Shown here in pieces: positions 34,886 to 46,535 of a stretch of DNA of 64,000 nt. Position numbers and translations under genes: made by a program. The first letter of the stretch is position 1; the number at the start of each line of letters is the position of its first letter. The notes under the pieces are model-generated. The model ran no database searches. It was not told where the DNA came from and saw only the letters and a program-made list of their open reading frames with translations. This DNA comes from Lytechinus pictus (lineage: Eukaryota; Echinodermata; Echinoidea; Temnopleuroida; Toxopneustidae), in assembly GCF_037042905.1 (NCBI RefSeq), contig NC_087249.1, positions 11,838,001-11,902,000 of the forward strand. Direction: 5' to 3'.

Positions 34886-35103
34886 TTCATTTGGATAAAA
34901 TTATTTTCCTTCTGGAGTATCCCTTTGAACACACATCCCACAGACTGGTGTCATATTCTGCCTCCTTGTTTCTTAGACTTAAATACACAAACACAATAAT
35001 GGGTGATTTCAAGTCCAGTGTTGGCCTTGGTGTTAGTGTTGAAATTTGGATTGCTTCCCCTAGCTCTAAAACTTTTATAGAGTTTGTTAAACTAATCCAG
35101 GTG

Positions 35104-35272
35104 GGTGTTTCATAAAGCTGTTCGTAAGTTAAGACCGACTTTAAGAACGACTGGTGAACCTTTCTTACGCGCGTAACCATCGCCAATGAATATACCATTT
35201 ACCACAATAAAGGATCACCAGTCATTCTTAAAGTCGCTCTTAACTTACGAACAGCTTTATGAAACGGCCCCC
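35104..35272. mobile_element. Short MITE with TTTCATAAAGCTGTTCG ends
   Basis: Left end GTTTCATAAAGCTGTTCGTA and right end TACGAACAGCTTTATGAAAC are perfect inverted repeats. Similarity continues inward (AAGTTAAGACCGACTTTAAG). Confidence 0.85.
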
Positions 35273-35538
35273 TGATCACATTATTGACATCTCAACAACT
35301 AGTAAGTAACTTTTCTGGACAATCTTCATTTTATGTTTGGTGTTATAATTGTGTAAAAATTGACCTAACACCAACACCAAAAGGTCAACACTGAACTTGA
35401 AATCCCCCACTCCTCAACACCATGCCAGACACTCTGCTCTCTTTCTTTCCTTTCCCTTTTTTCTTACACTTGAACACACTACCTTTTTCCTTGCTCTACT
35501 TTTACTTGGACTCAAGATACACAGACCCCAAACATCCT

Positions 35539-35777
35539 CACTGCAAAAACTCTGGTGTTTATTTAACACCAGTCTGGAATCTATATATGTCCACACCAGA
35601 GTTGTTAAACAACACCAGTTTGGTATTGGTCTAACACCAGATATGTGTTTATACAACACCAATTAGTATTAAAACAGCATTGGTTTGATTCCAAACTGGT
35701 GTTGTTTCAATACTCTGGTGTGGACATATATAGATTCCAGGGGCTGGTGTTAAATCAACACTGGAGTTTTTGCAGTG
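35539..35777. mobile_element. MITE family 1, copy 3
   Basis: Starts CACTGCAAAAACTCTGGTG and ends CACTGGAGTTTTTGCAGTG. Same internal GGTGTTA/TAACACC order as the copies at 4283 and 26132. Confidence 0.85.
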
Positions 35778-37482
35778 CTGTTTAACTTTCCATTCTGCTC
35801 CCTTGTCCTTAGTCTTAAATACACACACATCATGCTCCAATATGTCCTCACTTTCCCTTTTTTGCTCACACTTAAACACACTCACTCACCCACACACACT
35901 CACGCACACCTTTTCTTCTCCTCTTGGACTTTGTTTCCTTTCCCACTATGACAACCAACATTTCTATAAGTATACAATACATGTACAAATATCCAAGAAT
36001 AAAACAAAAATTAGTCAATATACAAAAAAAATCATTTATATACTTTTCATCCATTCTTCATGTACAAATATGCCACAAAAATATGAGTATAAGTATCCAT
36101 ACCTGATAACTCCATATACACAAATACATGTATGCAGATGAATATGCCTATAATGACTTAACCTGGCTATGGGGGATCAAATGCATAATATTCTCTCCCC
36201 CCATCAAAGTCTTTTAACACAAAGGTTTGAGATGAGTAACAAAATATGAAAGTACCATTCTCATTGGTTCCAGATCTGTGTATTGAATGGAGTGCACGAT
36301 GCAACGATGATCTTGATTGGCCACTGACTTTTAGAGATTGATTTAATACCTTTGTGTAGCAGAGCCCTGATTTCAATTTCAATTCTGATGGAAAGACATC
36401 GATGGAAAGAAAATCAGTTTCTGGTAATCAACATTTCAACTAAGATTTAACAAAGATTAATAGTGATAAACTTCACCCCCATTCTTGATTTGATTCATTG
36501 AAGAAAATTGGGCATCTGATAGAGAACACTGTGAATAAGATGGGGGGGGGGGTTACCCTTGGTGTGGTTGTACCATTGTATACATTTTTTATACTAAAGT
36601 CTGTAACCGGTTGATTTTATTCATTTAAGAAAATTAGGTGTTTAATAAAAAAACAGTGGGAATAAGGGGGGGGGGGCACCTTGGTATTAAAGCTTTTGCT
36701 ATAAAATAAAATGTGTATACCAAAGTCAGTTGCCATTGGACCATCAACATCTGTGATGGGGGTAATTCTTCAGAATAACTCTCCCACTTTCAAGGTTAAA
36801 ATGCTGGGTTCAAATCACATGCATGACATAGAAAGGTTCCAGTTTTTTTATTTTTAATAATACACATGATGTCACTCTGAGAATAATCAAGAACCATCAA
36901 ACACTTTTTTTTTTAAATTAAAGAATAAAACAAGATGTACAGTATTTATATTTCATGTCACATATATTAGACTCTACCACACTCATAATTTCCATTATAT
37001 AAAAAGGCACACCATTTAAGTTTATCATCTATGCAATATGATACAAATTTTGTGTATGATATAGGGACAGTATACAAGTAGGTAGAGTTGCAATGCGTTT
37101 TAAATATTCTTATTTCAATTATGTTCATTGTCTCTTGTCATGTATGATTTGATGTCTTTTTCTCAGTTAGATTTTGTGAAATTGGTCTCAAAAGAATAAT
37201 GAAGCCAATTAGGCCCTAGGCCTGTGGTTACAAAAATGATAACTATTCTAAGGATGTACAAGATAACGATATCATTAATTGATACTTCAATGAATGCATC
37301 ATGATATGGGATACATGATATGTGGGCACGTGGTGGTCTCATACATGCTTATCTGTGTGCAGTGCATGTGATCTTTGCAAGAACTTATCATTTGGTGATT
37401 CCAATGCTTTGCCACAAACACCAGTTCTCCAGTGCATAGCGGATATTTTGATAAAGTTTCCATCATTCAAGTTCACAACCAG
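35778..37482. other. Gene-poor stretch
   Basis: No gene supported. CA-rich tracts near 35870-35910 and G-runs near 36540 and 36666 within sequence that looks like decayed repeats. Confidence 0.35.
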
Positions 37483-37668
37483 GGAGGTGTTTTCACAAAG
37501 ATTGAAGTGTGAAGAGTCGCACTTAAATTTCAGTTGCGCGCATTATTTAACGCATCAGTGCATTGGTCACATCCTCCACATAGAACGTGCTTTACCACAT
37601 ATCCATCAATCAGATCATGGGCAGTATGACTCTAAGTCACACTTAAATCTTTGTGAAACACCCCCCCA
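37483..37668. mobile_element. Short MITE with GTGTTTTCACAAAGATT ends
   Basis: Left end GGTGTTTTCACAAAGATTGA and right end AAATCTTTGTGAAACACC are inverted. Inner inverted words AAGTGTGAAGAGTCGCACTT and AGTATGACTCTAAGTCACAC match. Confidence 0.75.
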
Positions 37669-37689
37669 ACCTAAATTTCATTGGTGAAT

Positions 37690-38120
37690 GGTTTGCTTAA
37701 ACCCCCATGCTACAGAGAGCAAGACCTCTGAAAGACTGCTGTAAGACCATGAAACTTGCTTTATCGTTCAAAGGTCTTTCAATGAACTTTCAGAGATCTC
37801 TGAGGTCTTTCATGATACCTGATTGATCTTTCAATGATCTTCATGGTCTCCCTGATCTCCAAAATTTTTTGAAACGGTTCGAAACAATCTTTCAGCTGTC
37901 TTTCAGGAATATGGTCTTTTGGTGGTCTTTCGGCTGTCTTCCGGGTCCTATGGGAATCTTGCTGGAAATGTTGTTTTTTGGTCTTTCAGTGGTCTTACAG
38001 GGGATTTCAGAGCCAATTCACAAAGACAGCAAATGTCACTGGTCTTGAAGACTGCTGAAAGACCTTGCCAATTTTTGGTCTTCCACGAGTCTCAGTTCTG
38101 TGGAATGGGGGCCTTATTCA
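37690..38120. repeat. Repeat block built on GGTCTTTC words
   Basis: The word GGTCTTTC or a one-base variant recurs about eight times on plus. Inverted forms (GAAAGACTGCTGTAAGACC, GAAGACTGCTGAAAGACC) lie near the edges. Probably a foldback-type element of unknown family; ends not resolved. Confidence 0.5.
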
Positions 38121-38166
38121 GAGCAAACCAGTGTTAATAAATTTAGAGAATTTCATACATGCTGCA

Positions 38167-41100
38167 TCAATGAATAACTGTGTATCTGGTTAGTCCACCA
38201 CCTCGTATTTCTCTCATTCTCCCACAATGCCTCAGGATGGTCAGCGATGCACGAGCCGATGAATCCATCTTGAGGCTACCGTGTCTTCGAAGGTCATCCT
38301 CTGTTACAAAGAATGTACCTGGCAGGAAAAAAGAAAAGAAATAAACATTGACAAAATAAAGAAAGATCAGGAGGGGGCGGGGTGGTTCTTCTGTTCGATG
38401 AAGTCCTGAATTTTTTTTGCTCAGGTAATTCATGCCCGCTTTCCCGCTCACTACTTCCTCTCTCTATCCCTTCTCTTTTTTCTCTCAGCAATTTCCCCAC
38501 CCTTCCTCCTTTCTCGTATTGTGTTCATATTTGTAATGTATTTGTGTTACATGCCTATCTCGCCACAAGCTTTCAATACGCTCTTAGGGAATTACGTCTT
38601 CTTCTGTTAACAAATCTTTTATATATTTATACTCTTTTATGACAAATGATTTTGTACAATTTATATAAAAAAATTGTATTTTGTTAAAATGGAAGAAAAT
38701 AAATATTTATTTGAATAAAAAAAAAAAACCCTTGCATGATTGACAGCCAAGACCTGAATGGGGGAGGGGGTGGGGTGAAGGGGGAGGCAACACATCCTGA
38801 GGTCAGCTCCCTACAATGTATTAAATAAAAATGATATTAACTGAAGGGTAATGGCAAATACCTTTTGTATCTTTGTTCTCTTGTTCCTTGTATTTCTGAT
38901 ACTGTTTTCTGTCCCTGTCGTTGAGTCCAGAGCGGGGGCGCTTCATCAGTCTGTACTTGGTCTCCATGGCTGCGTTGAAGCCATCCACTGCTCCGTTGAT
39001 GTTATCATACGTCATACGTCCCTTCATGTATCTAGGGAATGGACAAGGAACAAGGTCAGAGGGACATGGGCAACTTCAGCTTGTGGAAATAGCATTCAGA
39101 CGGCTTCAAAGTATCACAGTGTAAAGTTTACATAACAGGTATTCAAACAGTTCTTGCTTATTTCATTACACACATTAAATATTCAGTTAAATGAATTTTA
39201 AACAAATTTATTGAACAGCACATATAGGCACAAATTCAAAAATGTGGTTTTGAATCAATGGTTTCAAACCATGATAAATGCAGATTTGTTTGCACTGATT
39301 ATACCTAATTCACTGTGTACTGACTAGCATCCAGTAATGAATGCATTCTTATGTTCAGAGCGTGCTAATTTGATGCTTGTTACGGTTGCACCATTGATGA
39401 GTCCATTGTTTGGTTTGATTAATTTACAAAACTTCATTACACAAATTATTGTAGAGAAAATGCACTTTTTAGTGTCTCGGCCTTGGCAATTGAAGCATTG
39501 TCCTTGTCCTTGAGACTTAAGGTCTTAACTAGAACACTGCTGGGTACCATTTAAAAAGAGCTGTTCTTTTAGGAGATTTTCTTTTTCATTATCTTGATTA
39601 TATTTTATATAAGAAAAAAAGATAAAGTAGTTGGAATTCTCCTTTTCATGTGAACCATGTATTCTCAGAAAGTGACATGAGATCAATCACATATAAGAAA
39701 CTACTTTTAACAGGTTCCGAAAGGGAAAATTTTTCCTTAACCTTGTAATATAGGTGGGACTAAAATAATCACAAGTGAGTCCCACCTAAGTCACTTTGTG
39801 CACTCACAAGGTTTTTGCAAAGAGGGCTATCCCCACCTACATGTATATCTGGCCCTCCAAAATAGCAGAGTCAGCCAGGCAATTGGGTGTTAAGCGTGAA
39901 TTGTCATGAGAACACCCGAATAAGCCAAGGTAAATGCTCTATGTCTGCCTGAGGAGCCAGCACTATTGTCCAATCAGAGATAAGCGCCCGTGAACAGCTA
40001 CCAGTAGTCCATGATTACTGAAGTTGATGTGAAAACAGCAAGTATTTTCTGGCGGGCTTAGGCAGAAAATTTAGCCCATGCAAACAGAAAGAAAGTAGTT
40101 TGGGATATGGGATTAGTAAGGATAGTCCGGGGTTAAAGAAAGTCTAGGGTAAAAAAAAAAAATGAGAAAAGGCTATACGATAATCAGGGGCCCCGTGTTA
40201 AAAAGAGTTACGATTGATTGGATCAATCGTAACTCTATGGAAATCCAGTTTCATGATTTTTTCTATAGGAAATTTGCACAATGTCCTTTGTAAACAGAGA
40301 GAAGCACAGTGAATATTTCAAGAACACAATGAATGCATGAATATACATCATAGTTAGAAAATATTTTGAACAAACATGAATAATACATGTTGATGTAGAC
40401 ATAGTTGCAATCGATCAGATCAATCATAACTCTTTGTAAGACGGGCCCCTGTACTCACTTAGGAACATCTTTGAATTCAGGCACAGTGATGTAATCCATG
40501 AGAGGTGCTGGCGGAGGCTTTGCGGGCCTCTTTGACATCGTGCTTCCTTGTCTTGTGTTTTGGTCTGTATTCTCAGTAACAGGTCTGGATTGGAGAGGTA
40601 GGTGATTTTCTTGACTGTTGGTTTAAAGGAGAAAGAGAGAGAGAGATTACTAAACCAAAATACAAAAAGAGAAGACGAGAAAAGGGAGACTCATGCAACG
40701 GGTATAAAAAAACAAAATTAAACAATGATATGTCACTAGAATAAATTGAGGCTATTTGGTTGGCCTCTACCTCCTCCCTCCCTCTCTTTGTCCTAGAATA
40801 ATAGAGTTCGGAAATGATGACGTCACAATTTTTTTTTTGGCATTTAAGAAATTTGGTGCGAATTGGTCCATGGGGGCCTGATATATGACCTCATGAATAC
40901 ATTGACTTCAATGGGGCTAATTATGTATTCATGAGGTCACATCGCAGGCCCCCATGGACCGATTCGCACCAAATTTTGGTAGTGGGGGTATTTCATCATG
41001 CTCTACCAAAATATGGCATCAAATATGCTGAAATGCAAAATTGGAAAATTGATGACATCACATTTCGGTACTCTATACCTTTGGTTGTTTCTACACATGG

Positions 41101-41894
41101 TTATGCTCTGTACCTCCCTCCCCCCTTCTCTCTCTCTCTTCATTAAGTCATAGAATGATACCTTGGTTGTCTCTGTACATGGTTATGATGAGCTGGGAGC
41201 CTCTCTGGAAGATTGTGATTCATGTGAGCCAGGCGACTGTTCAACTCTTTCAGGTTCTCACGTAATATCTACCAAAGGAGCAAATAAACATAAATTATTA
41301 ATTTCTGGCTTTTGTAAGACACCAGTATTTCAAATCCTCATTTAACCAGGGAGTTGTGAGTTTTTAACTAAACTTCAGGATCATGATCATGATGATTGTT
41401 TTTTTTTTATTATTGCTATTATCTTATCAGGAGGGAAATCACCACCATTAACTAAGAAGATTGCTATCATTGTCAACACGACTGTCATCATCATTCGTCA
41501 TTATCATCATCATGATCATCATCACTACTATCATCATCATGATCATGATCATGATCATCATCATCACCACTATCATCATCTTCATCACCTGAGCTTCAAT
41601 TTTGGTTGCTGTTCTTTGACCCATTCTCTGATCCTAGCACAGATGATGATAAGTATTTACATGAATAGATATCATCATCTGATCATGATGATGATCATAA
41701 TAATAATCATCATCATCACCACTGTCATCATCATCATCATTATCATCACCATCATCATCTTCATCACCTGAGCTTCAAATTTTGGTTGCTGTTCTTTGAC
41801 CCATTCTCTGATCCTAGTCACAGACAATAATAGATATCATCATCTGATCATGATGATGATCATGAATATAATCATCATCACCACTATCATCATC

Positions 41895-41926
<32 letters not shown>

Positions 41927-43129
41927 CATAATCATCATCACCTGAGCTTCATCCAGCTTTTTCTGCTGTTCTTGGACCCACTCTCTGATCCTAGCCACGG
42001 ATGATTCTGCGTCGGACAGATCTCTTTCCATCATGTTTAGCTGCTCATGGCATTCTGATCTCACCCCATAAGGTTCGGAAGCTGATAATGGAGACAAGAT
42101 TTTTATAACAAAATACTGTTTTGGGGGTCAATATTTGCAATTCAATTCAATTCATTTATTTTTGAAAATATACAAACACATGTACAAGTATATGATACGA
42201 CAACTAAAAGGGTAAAAAAAAAAAAAACAATATGAGCAACAAAAAAATAGTAGAAATGTAAAAGAAATGAAACGAAATATGTAAAGAATGTACATGTAGG
42301 AAGATATATCCTCCCAAAAATTTCAGTCTCAACAGTCTCGCTCCTTTCCCTAAATATTGTGCGACCATGGTATCAAACATTAAATTCAATCACAATCTTA
42401 AGAAAAAAATCACATACTTGTAGCCCTCTAGATAAACAGGTTAACTTTGGTGCATAATGCTTAAATCCTTTGGGGATGGTTCATGAATGATACAGTGATG
42501 AATTTATGAACCGTTACGTCAGTGATGAACAGCTTAATTGTGACCTGCCTTCTCAAAACCAACATCAGGTCACCCAAAATGAATTTTCAGATTATTATTA
42601 TTTTTTTTTAATGCACATCCTAGAAGCTTTAAAATGATATACAACTTGTCAAATTGATTCACAATAACCCACGCAATTTCTTCATTGAATGTAAATTAAA
42701 CAAGTTTTTGAAGTTTGGGTTCACAAAACCCACGAGACTGACATGCCGTACAATCTCGGTGAAACTTCCAAGCAGTGTGGATAAGTGTTGTAAAAGAAAC
42801 TCTTGTATCTTGTATTTTATTGTAACTTCACAACTTCACAAATGTTGACAGCATGAAAAAGAATTATGCTTTAAGATAAGCAAATTACAAGAAAAAAACC
42901 CTCTTTTTTATACCAAATTGCTATTTGGGTAGAGAACATTCCCTAGGGAGGAATTTTGGGATGATGGGTCATAATTTTCACTTCGCCTAAACAGGGGGCC
43001 TACATGTACCCCTGTAAATAATCGGAGGTAACTGAGCTTACCAATAGAAACCAAATCCATGCATGTTGCAAGACTGGTGAGTTTGATCTCAAAATGTGTT
43101 TTCAATTCATTCAGTGTACGGCACTCCAT
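38167..43129 (-). CDS. SKA1: SKA1, spindle and kinetochore associated protein 1 (six coding exons)
   Basis: Complete split gene: exons 43042-43129, 41942-42081, 41162-41268, 40459-40614, 38862-39031 and 38167-38318. Each junction has GT donor and AG acceptor, and the phases join without error to 813 nt (270 residues plus TGA). With SKA2 and SKA3, SKA1 forms the kinetochore complex that binds microtubules and follows depolymerising ends. The N-terminal half is helical (EWVQEQQKKLDEAQ, ILRENLKELNSRL), as expected for the complex-forming coiled coil. A Pro-rich linker (KRPAKPPPAPL) follows. The C-terminal winged-helix microtubule-binding domain has PEFKDVPKYMKGRMTYDNIN, TKYRLMKRP, KDTKGTFFV and the family's ending LTILRHCGRMREIRGGGLTR. 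Length is close to the vertebrate protein. Introns hold several transposons, two of them against splice sites. Confidence 0.93.
40187..40450. mobile_element. MITE family 4, full copy, next to a SKA1 splice donor
   Basis: Ends GGGGCCCCGTGTTAAAAAG and CTTTGTAAGACGGGCCCCT, with inner inverted GAGTTACGATTGATTGGATC and GATCAGATCAATCATAACTC. A truncated relative is at 17758-17955. The right end is 8 bp from the donor of SKA1 exon 4. Confidence 0.8.
40804..41078. mobile_element. Inverted-repeat element in a SKA1 intron
   Basis: Ends AGAGTTCGGAAATGATGACG and GATGACATCACATTTCGGTA CTCT (split here for length). Inner arms contain TTTGGTGCGAATTGGTCCAT and ATGGACCGATTCGCACCAAA. A partial copy lies at 19230-19422. 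Confidence 0.75.
41465..41940. repeat. ATC-rich tandem region carrying two partial copies of SKA1 exon 2
   Basis: Three units, about 179 and 174 bp apart, each pair an exon-like block with an (ATC)n tract. The blocks are 41586-41645, 41765-41825 and the real exon end at 41942. Both extra copies keep the GT donor. The copy at 41765 stays in frame (IREWVKEQQPKFEAQ, one codon shorter); the copy at 41586 has a one-base deletion. Both lack the exon's 5' part. Confidence 0.85.
42128..42400 (-). mobile_element. Probable LINE 3' end in a SKA1 intron
   Basis: On the minus strand the sequence ends AAAAATAAATGAATTGAATTG, a short-repeat tail typical of non-LTR elements. No coding part is seen, so the upper limit is a guess. 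Confidence 0.45.
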
Positions 43130-43154
43130 CTCTGTCAATGCAAAATAAAAAGAA

Positions 43155-43870
43155 GAATAGATTAGATTTTTTAGATTTGATAGCATTTATTCCATTCATC
43201 ATAAAAACAAATACAAGGCACATACAAAGTTTACATAAATTACATGGGAAAATTGCAGATATTACAATGATAAAATCTGGGAAACAGTTGAATAAAGTAC
43301 ATGATTTATAAATGAATGAGGAGGCAACTAGAAAGGGAAAGCCTTATTAGCGCTGCCACCTTTACAAAATCTGGAAACTGAATATATTTATATGATATTG
43401 TAAAATACAGGATGTGATAAATACTGAATACCAGATATAAACATTGAACATAAAAGGGGAAAATACAAATGATAAGAATGAACATCGGCATTGTAACAAA
43501 ATATTTCTGAGATATTGTTAGGAATAAAGCTTTTTTAACATAAATACATAAAAATTGCAATTTCATAATCAGAGAAATCATAAACATTCAACAAATTTAA
43601 CTGACTTAACAGCGGCTTGGTATGGGCAAGAAAATTGGCATGTGTAATGATTCTCACTGCTCTTTTTTGTAGCCGGTATAAACGTTGCATTGAGTATGAA
43701 GTACAAGAACTCCACGCAATGTTACAATATCGAAGATATGGTGAAATAATGGAATTATAAATCATTATGAGAATCTTTTTTGGAAAAAACTTTAACTTGT
43801 TTAGGATACCTATACTATAACTTGTCTTGTTAGATTTCTTCGCCTTTTAAGATCAGCGCCCACTACATCA
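43155..43870 (-). pseudogene. LINE reverse-transcriptase C-terminus and 3' end
   Basis: The minus frame 43535-43765 encodes IYNSIISPYLRYCNIAWSSC and RLYRLQKRAVRIITHANFLA, the thumb/C-terminal region of CR1/L2/jockey-like reverse transcriptases. Broken frames continue downstream (KAFPFSLPPHSF). The element ends with ATCAAATCTAAAAAATCTAA at about 43155-43175, roughly 25 bp before the first SKA1 coding exon. 5' truncated, inactive. Confidence 0.8.
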
Positions 43871-44904
43871 GTACATGATCTGTTGCGATGCAATTTATAT
43901 GAAATATGTGAAGTCCCAAGAAGTAAAATCACTTTATTTGAAGTACGGCATACATTGCTAGGAATACTAACATTCAAATTCTACTTTGATGCTAGACCAA
44001 AAGCTTCGGTCTCTGTTATGTTGGCTGTTCTGCTGCACTCTGTTGGCTCCACTCACCAAATACAGAGACCAAAGTTCTAGCTCGATCTGTACATGGACTC
44101 AATGGCCATATGTTTATGTATTAAGTTCGGATAAAACAGGGAAGTGAAGTTGCGCGACAGCCGAAGTAAGTCACTGTTTTTTTCCCTTTTAAGTTTATTT
44201 TCCCCGTTTTGGTGCATTTCAGGCAAAAACGGAATAATCTTTATTTTGGTACATTTCTTATTATAGATTTTTATGAAATAAAGACAAAATTCAATGAGCA
44301 CCGTCGGGGGGGATTTTGCATTGTCAACCCCCTAATGGTGGCTGCACGATAGCGAGCTGTCTGTGTACATGTACGAGGAGAAAAAAAAAAAAAAATTAAT
44401 GTAAAAAACTCCTTGAAACAGACGGCTGCCAGCTGTCTACTTTGATGCAAGTCTTGTACCGGTAGTCGGAGTAAAGCCCAAATCGGTTTCAAGTCGCAGC
44501 CAATGATGACTTCATTGCGATTTGGAATTGGATTTGATTTTATCCCTATAGGGAGGCTAGAAATAGACTGGAATTTAGATTTTAATTAGAATCTAGGACC
44601 TAATTAATACAATTTTTTTTTAACTTTGCAGCTTTGATTGTTAAGGAAACTAACGTTACAGGTTGGAATGTTGATAACAAATGCTATTGAAAATTGGATC
44701 GCAATTGATGATTGTATAGTCATAGTAAATAATGTTGTAAATCGGATAAAAATCAGATCGAACATCGGATTGGCAGTTAAGCTTCTAAAATCCAAATCGA
44801 ATCGGCGATGTTTAAAAACAAAGGAATACATCAAAATTTTGTTCGCTGTCGCGCGCATCTTCCTGAGAAAGTCACAAAGATGAATGCATTGGAATGGAAG
44901 TAGG
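43871..44904. other. Probable 5' UTR intron of SKA1, left part
   Basis: No gene supported. Fragments with inverted AATCGGAT and CGATTC words suggest an outer extension of the foldback at 44905-45480. Confidence 0.3.
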
Positions 44905-45480
44905 CAACATGCGTGATCGTTTGGAAAATGTTTTAAAAGGGTTTTGAGGTGTTACTGCTTTACAATAAAATGAGTGATTTTTATTAGAAAGATAAACGAA
45001 TGACACATCTTCCGATCAAAGTCGCAAAGGAAAATAAAATGAAAATAATTCTCATAGATCACAGGTCAACGAACGATCGGCGGGACATCTTTTATAAAAA
45101 ATTTTATGTTAGGTGCTAGCGATTTAGAAGTATTGGAATGATCTCTTGATCTCGTACGATGTAAGAGAGTAGCAGTGATGTCCGTCAGTAATACGACCTT
45201 ATTAAGTTCACAGCGATGTCCGCTATCACCACGAGGTTGAAGAGAAGATGTCTATCATCATAAACGATGTAAGAGAGTAGCGCAGTGATCTCTGTCAGTA
45301 ATACGACCTTTAAAAATTTCACGGCAGCATCTGCTATCACCATGAGGTGGAAGAGAAAATATCTATCCTCGTAAACATCGTCAGAGATAATACTGCGTCT
45401 TTCTCCCTGAATAATGCGACCTCTAAATAGCTAGCACCTCAAAAACAATCTTGAAATATGTTCTGAACGATCACGCACTG
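44905..45480. mobile_element. Foldback element with tandem internal units
   Basis: Arms: GCGTGATCGTTTGGAAAATG...TTTTGAGGTG at 44910-44950 and its inverted relative at 45434-45476. An inner inverted pair is GGTGCTAGCGATTTAG and CTAAATAGCTAGCACC. Between them are two full and one partial unit of about 115 bp, marked by GATGTAAGAGAGTAG and CAGTAATACGACCTT. Superfamily unknown. Confidence 0.65.
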
Positions 45481-46248
45481 TAATTAGATCTACACCGATT
45501 TTTTTATATCCAATTTTTTCCTTCAAAAGTTCAAGGGGCATGATCGAAGATCAGCAAGTGATCGCTAATTGTGGTAAAATCGAATGGAATCGGTTGTTGA
45601 TTGCAAAATCGGTTACAAGCTTAAGTCATAGTGTGCTCAGCTCCATGAGAAGATGGGTGAGAAAAAGAAGCCAGGCCAGGTAGACGTTAGAATAGAGATG
45701 TTTGGACGCGAGCCGCCGTAGTAAAATTCTAACGTTAGGCATACTCAAGTCAAAGCAACAAAAACACAGCTGTCAACAGCACATTCACATCAATCTGTAA
45801 TTGTAAAAGTGAAATAATTAATTTGGCATATTATGAAGGCATGCAATATATAGTATAGGCCAAGGTCTTCAACGTGAAGTTCAAAAGGTAAAAAAACAGA
45901 CAGTAGATCCTAGATAAAGATATCTCATCTGACCTGTCCCTCCGACAGTTCGTATAGCATATAGGCCTATAAACTAACCTCGCAATAGTGTGAGTGCCTC
46001 CGACCGCGAACGATGCGTTTATAAATTATAGTCTGCGGCAGCGGCCAACCCCAGCACAAATATTTATGAGTGGGACAATCGTAAACACAACTACCGTACG
46101 TTAGATCTATATCTAGTAACGGGTCCTTAAACCTACCCTGTGTTCTCATATATCAAAGCTCAGTAAAATGAATAGCCATGAGAGATGACCCTGTCTCTCG
46201 TTTCAAACTCTACACAATTAAAAACGTATAAAATTTCGACGAGCTTAC

Positions 46249-46335
46249 CAAAATTAAATCCAGCATCAACTACAACTTTGTTAATGTTATTTTGTTTAAA
46301 TTTCGCGGAAATTATCACGCCCTCTAGGCTCTATA
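46249..46335 (-). promoter_or_regulatory. Putative first noncoding exon and promoter of SKA1
   Basis: On minus, TTTAATTTTG is followed by the donor GTAAGC at 46248. The first SKA1 coding exon carries an acceptor (TTTTGCATTGACAG) two bases before its ATG, so a 5' UTR exon is expected. Just upstream is TTTCCGCGAAATTTAAAC (about 46295-46312), containing an E2F-like TTTCCGCG. SKA1 is cell-cycle regulated in vertebrates. Inferred from signals only. Confidence 0.35.
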
Positions 46336-46373
46336 TCGACAAAGCTTTCGTCACAGCTTACTTTAACTTTAAC

Positions 46374-46535
46374 TGGCCAGGCGTTGTGGCGTGCGCCTGT
46401 AATCCAAGCTATGTGGGGAAGTTACAAATTGGTGCAGAGATTCGAGGTTCGATCCCTGGTCACGTCTTTCGGATGGTAAAGGTCGGTCCCAGACGTAATC
46501 TGATTGATACACGTCTGACAAAACTCAAATACACA
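46374..46535 (+). mobile_element. SINE with 7SL-RNA-like head and a tRNA-type B box
   Basis: The 5' part reads GGCCAGGCGTTGTGGCGTGC then GCCTGTAATCCAAGCTA, closely resembling the 5' domain of 7SL RNA (and Alu). About 45 bp later is GAGGTTCGATCCC, a tRNA-type B box, then GGTAAAGGTCGGTCCCAGAC and a CA-rich 3' end. Both polymerase III promoter boxes appear intact. No clear target duplication was found. Confidence 0.6.
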
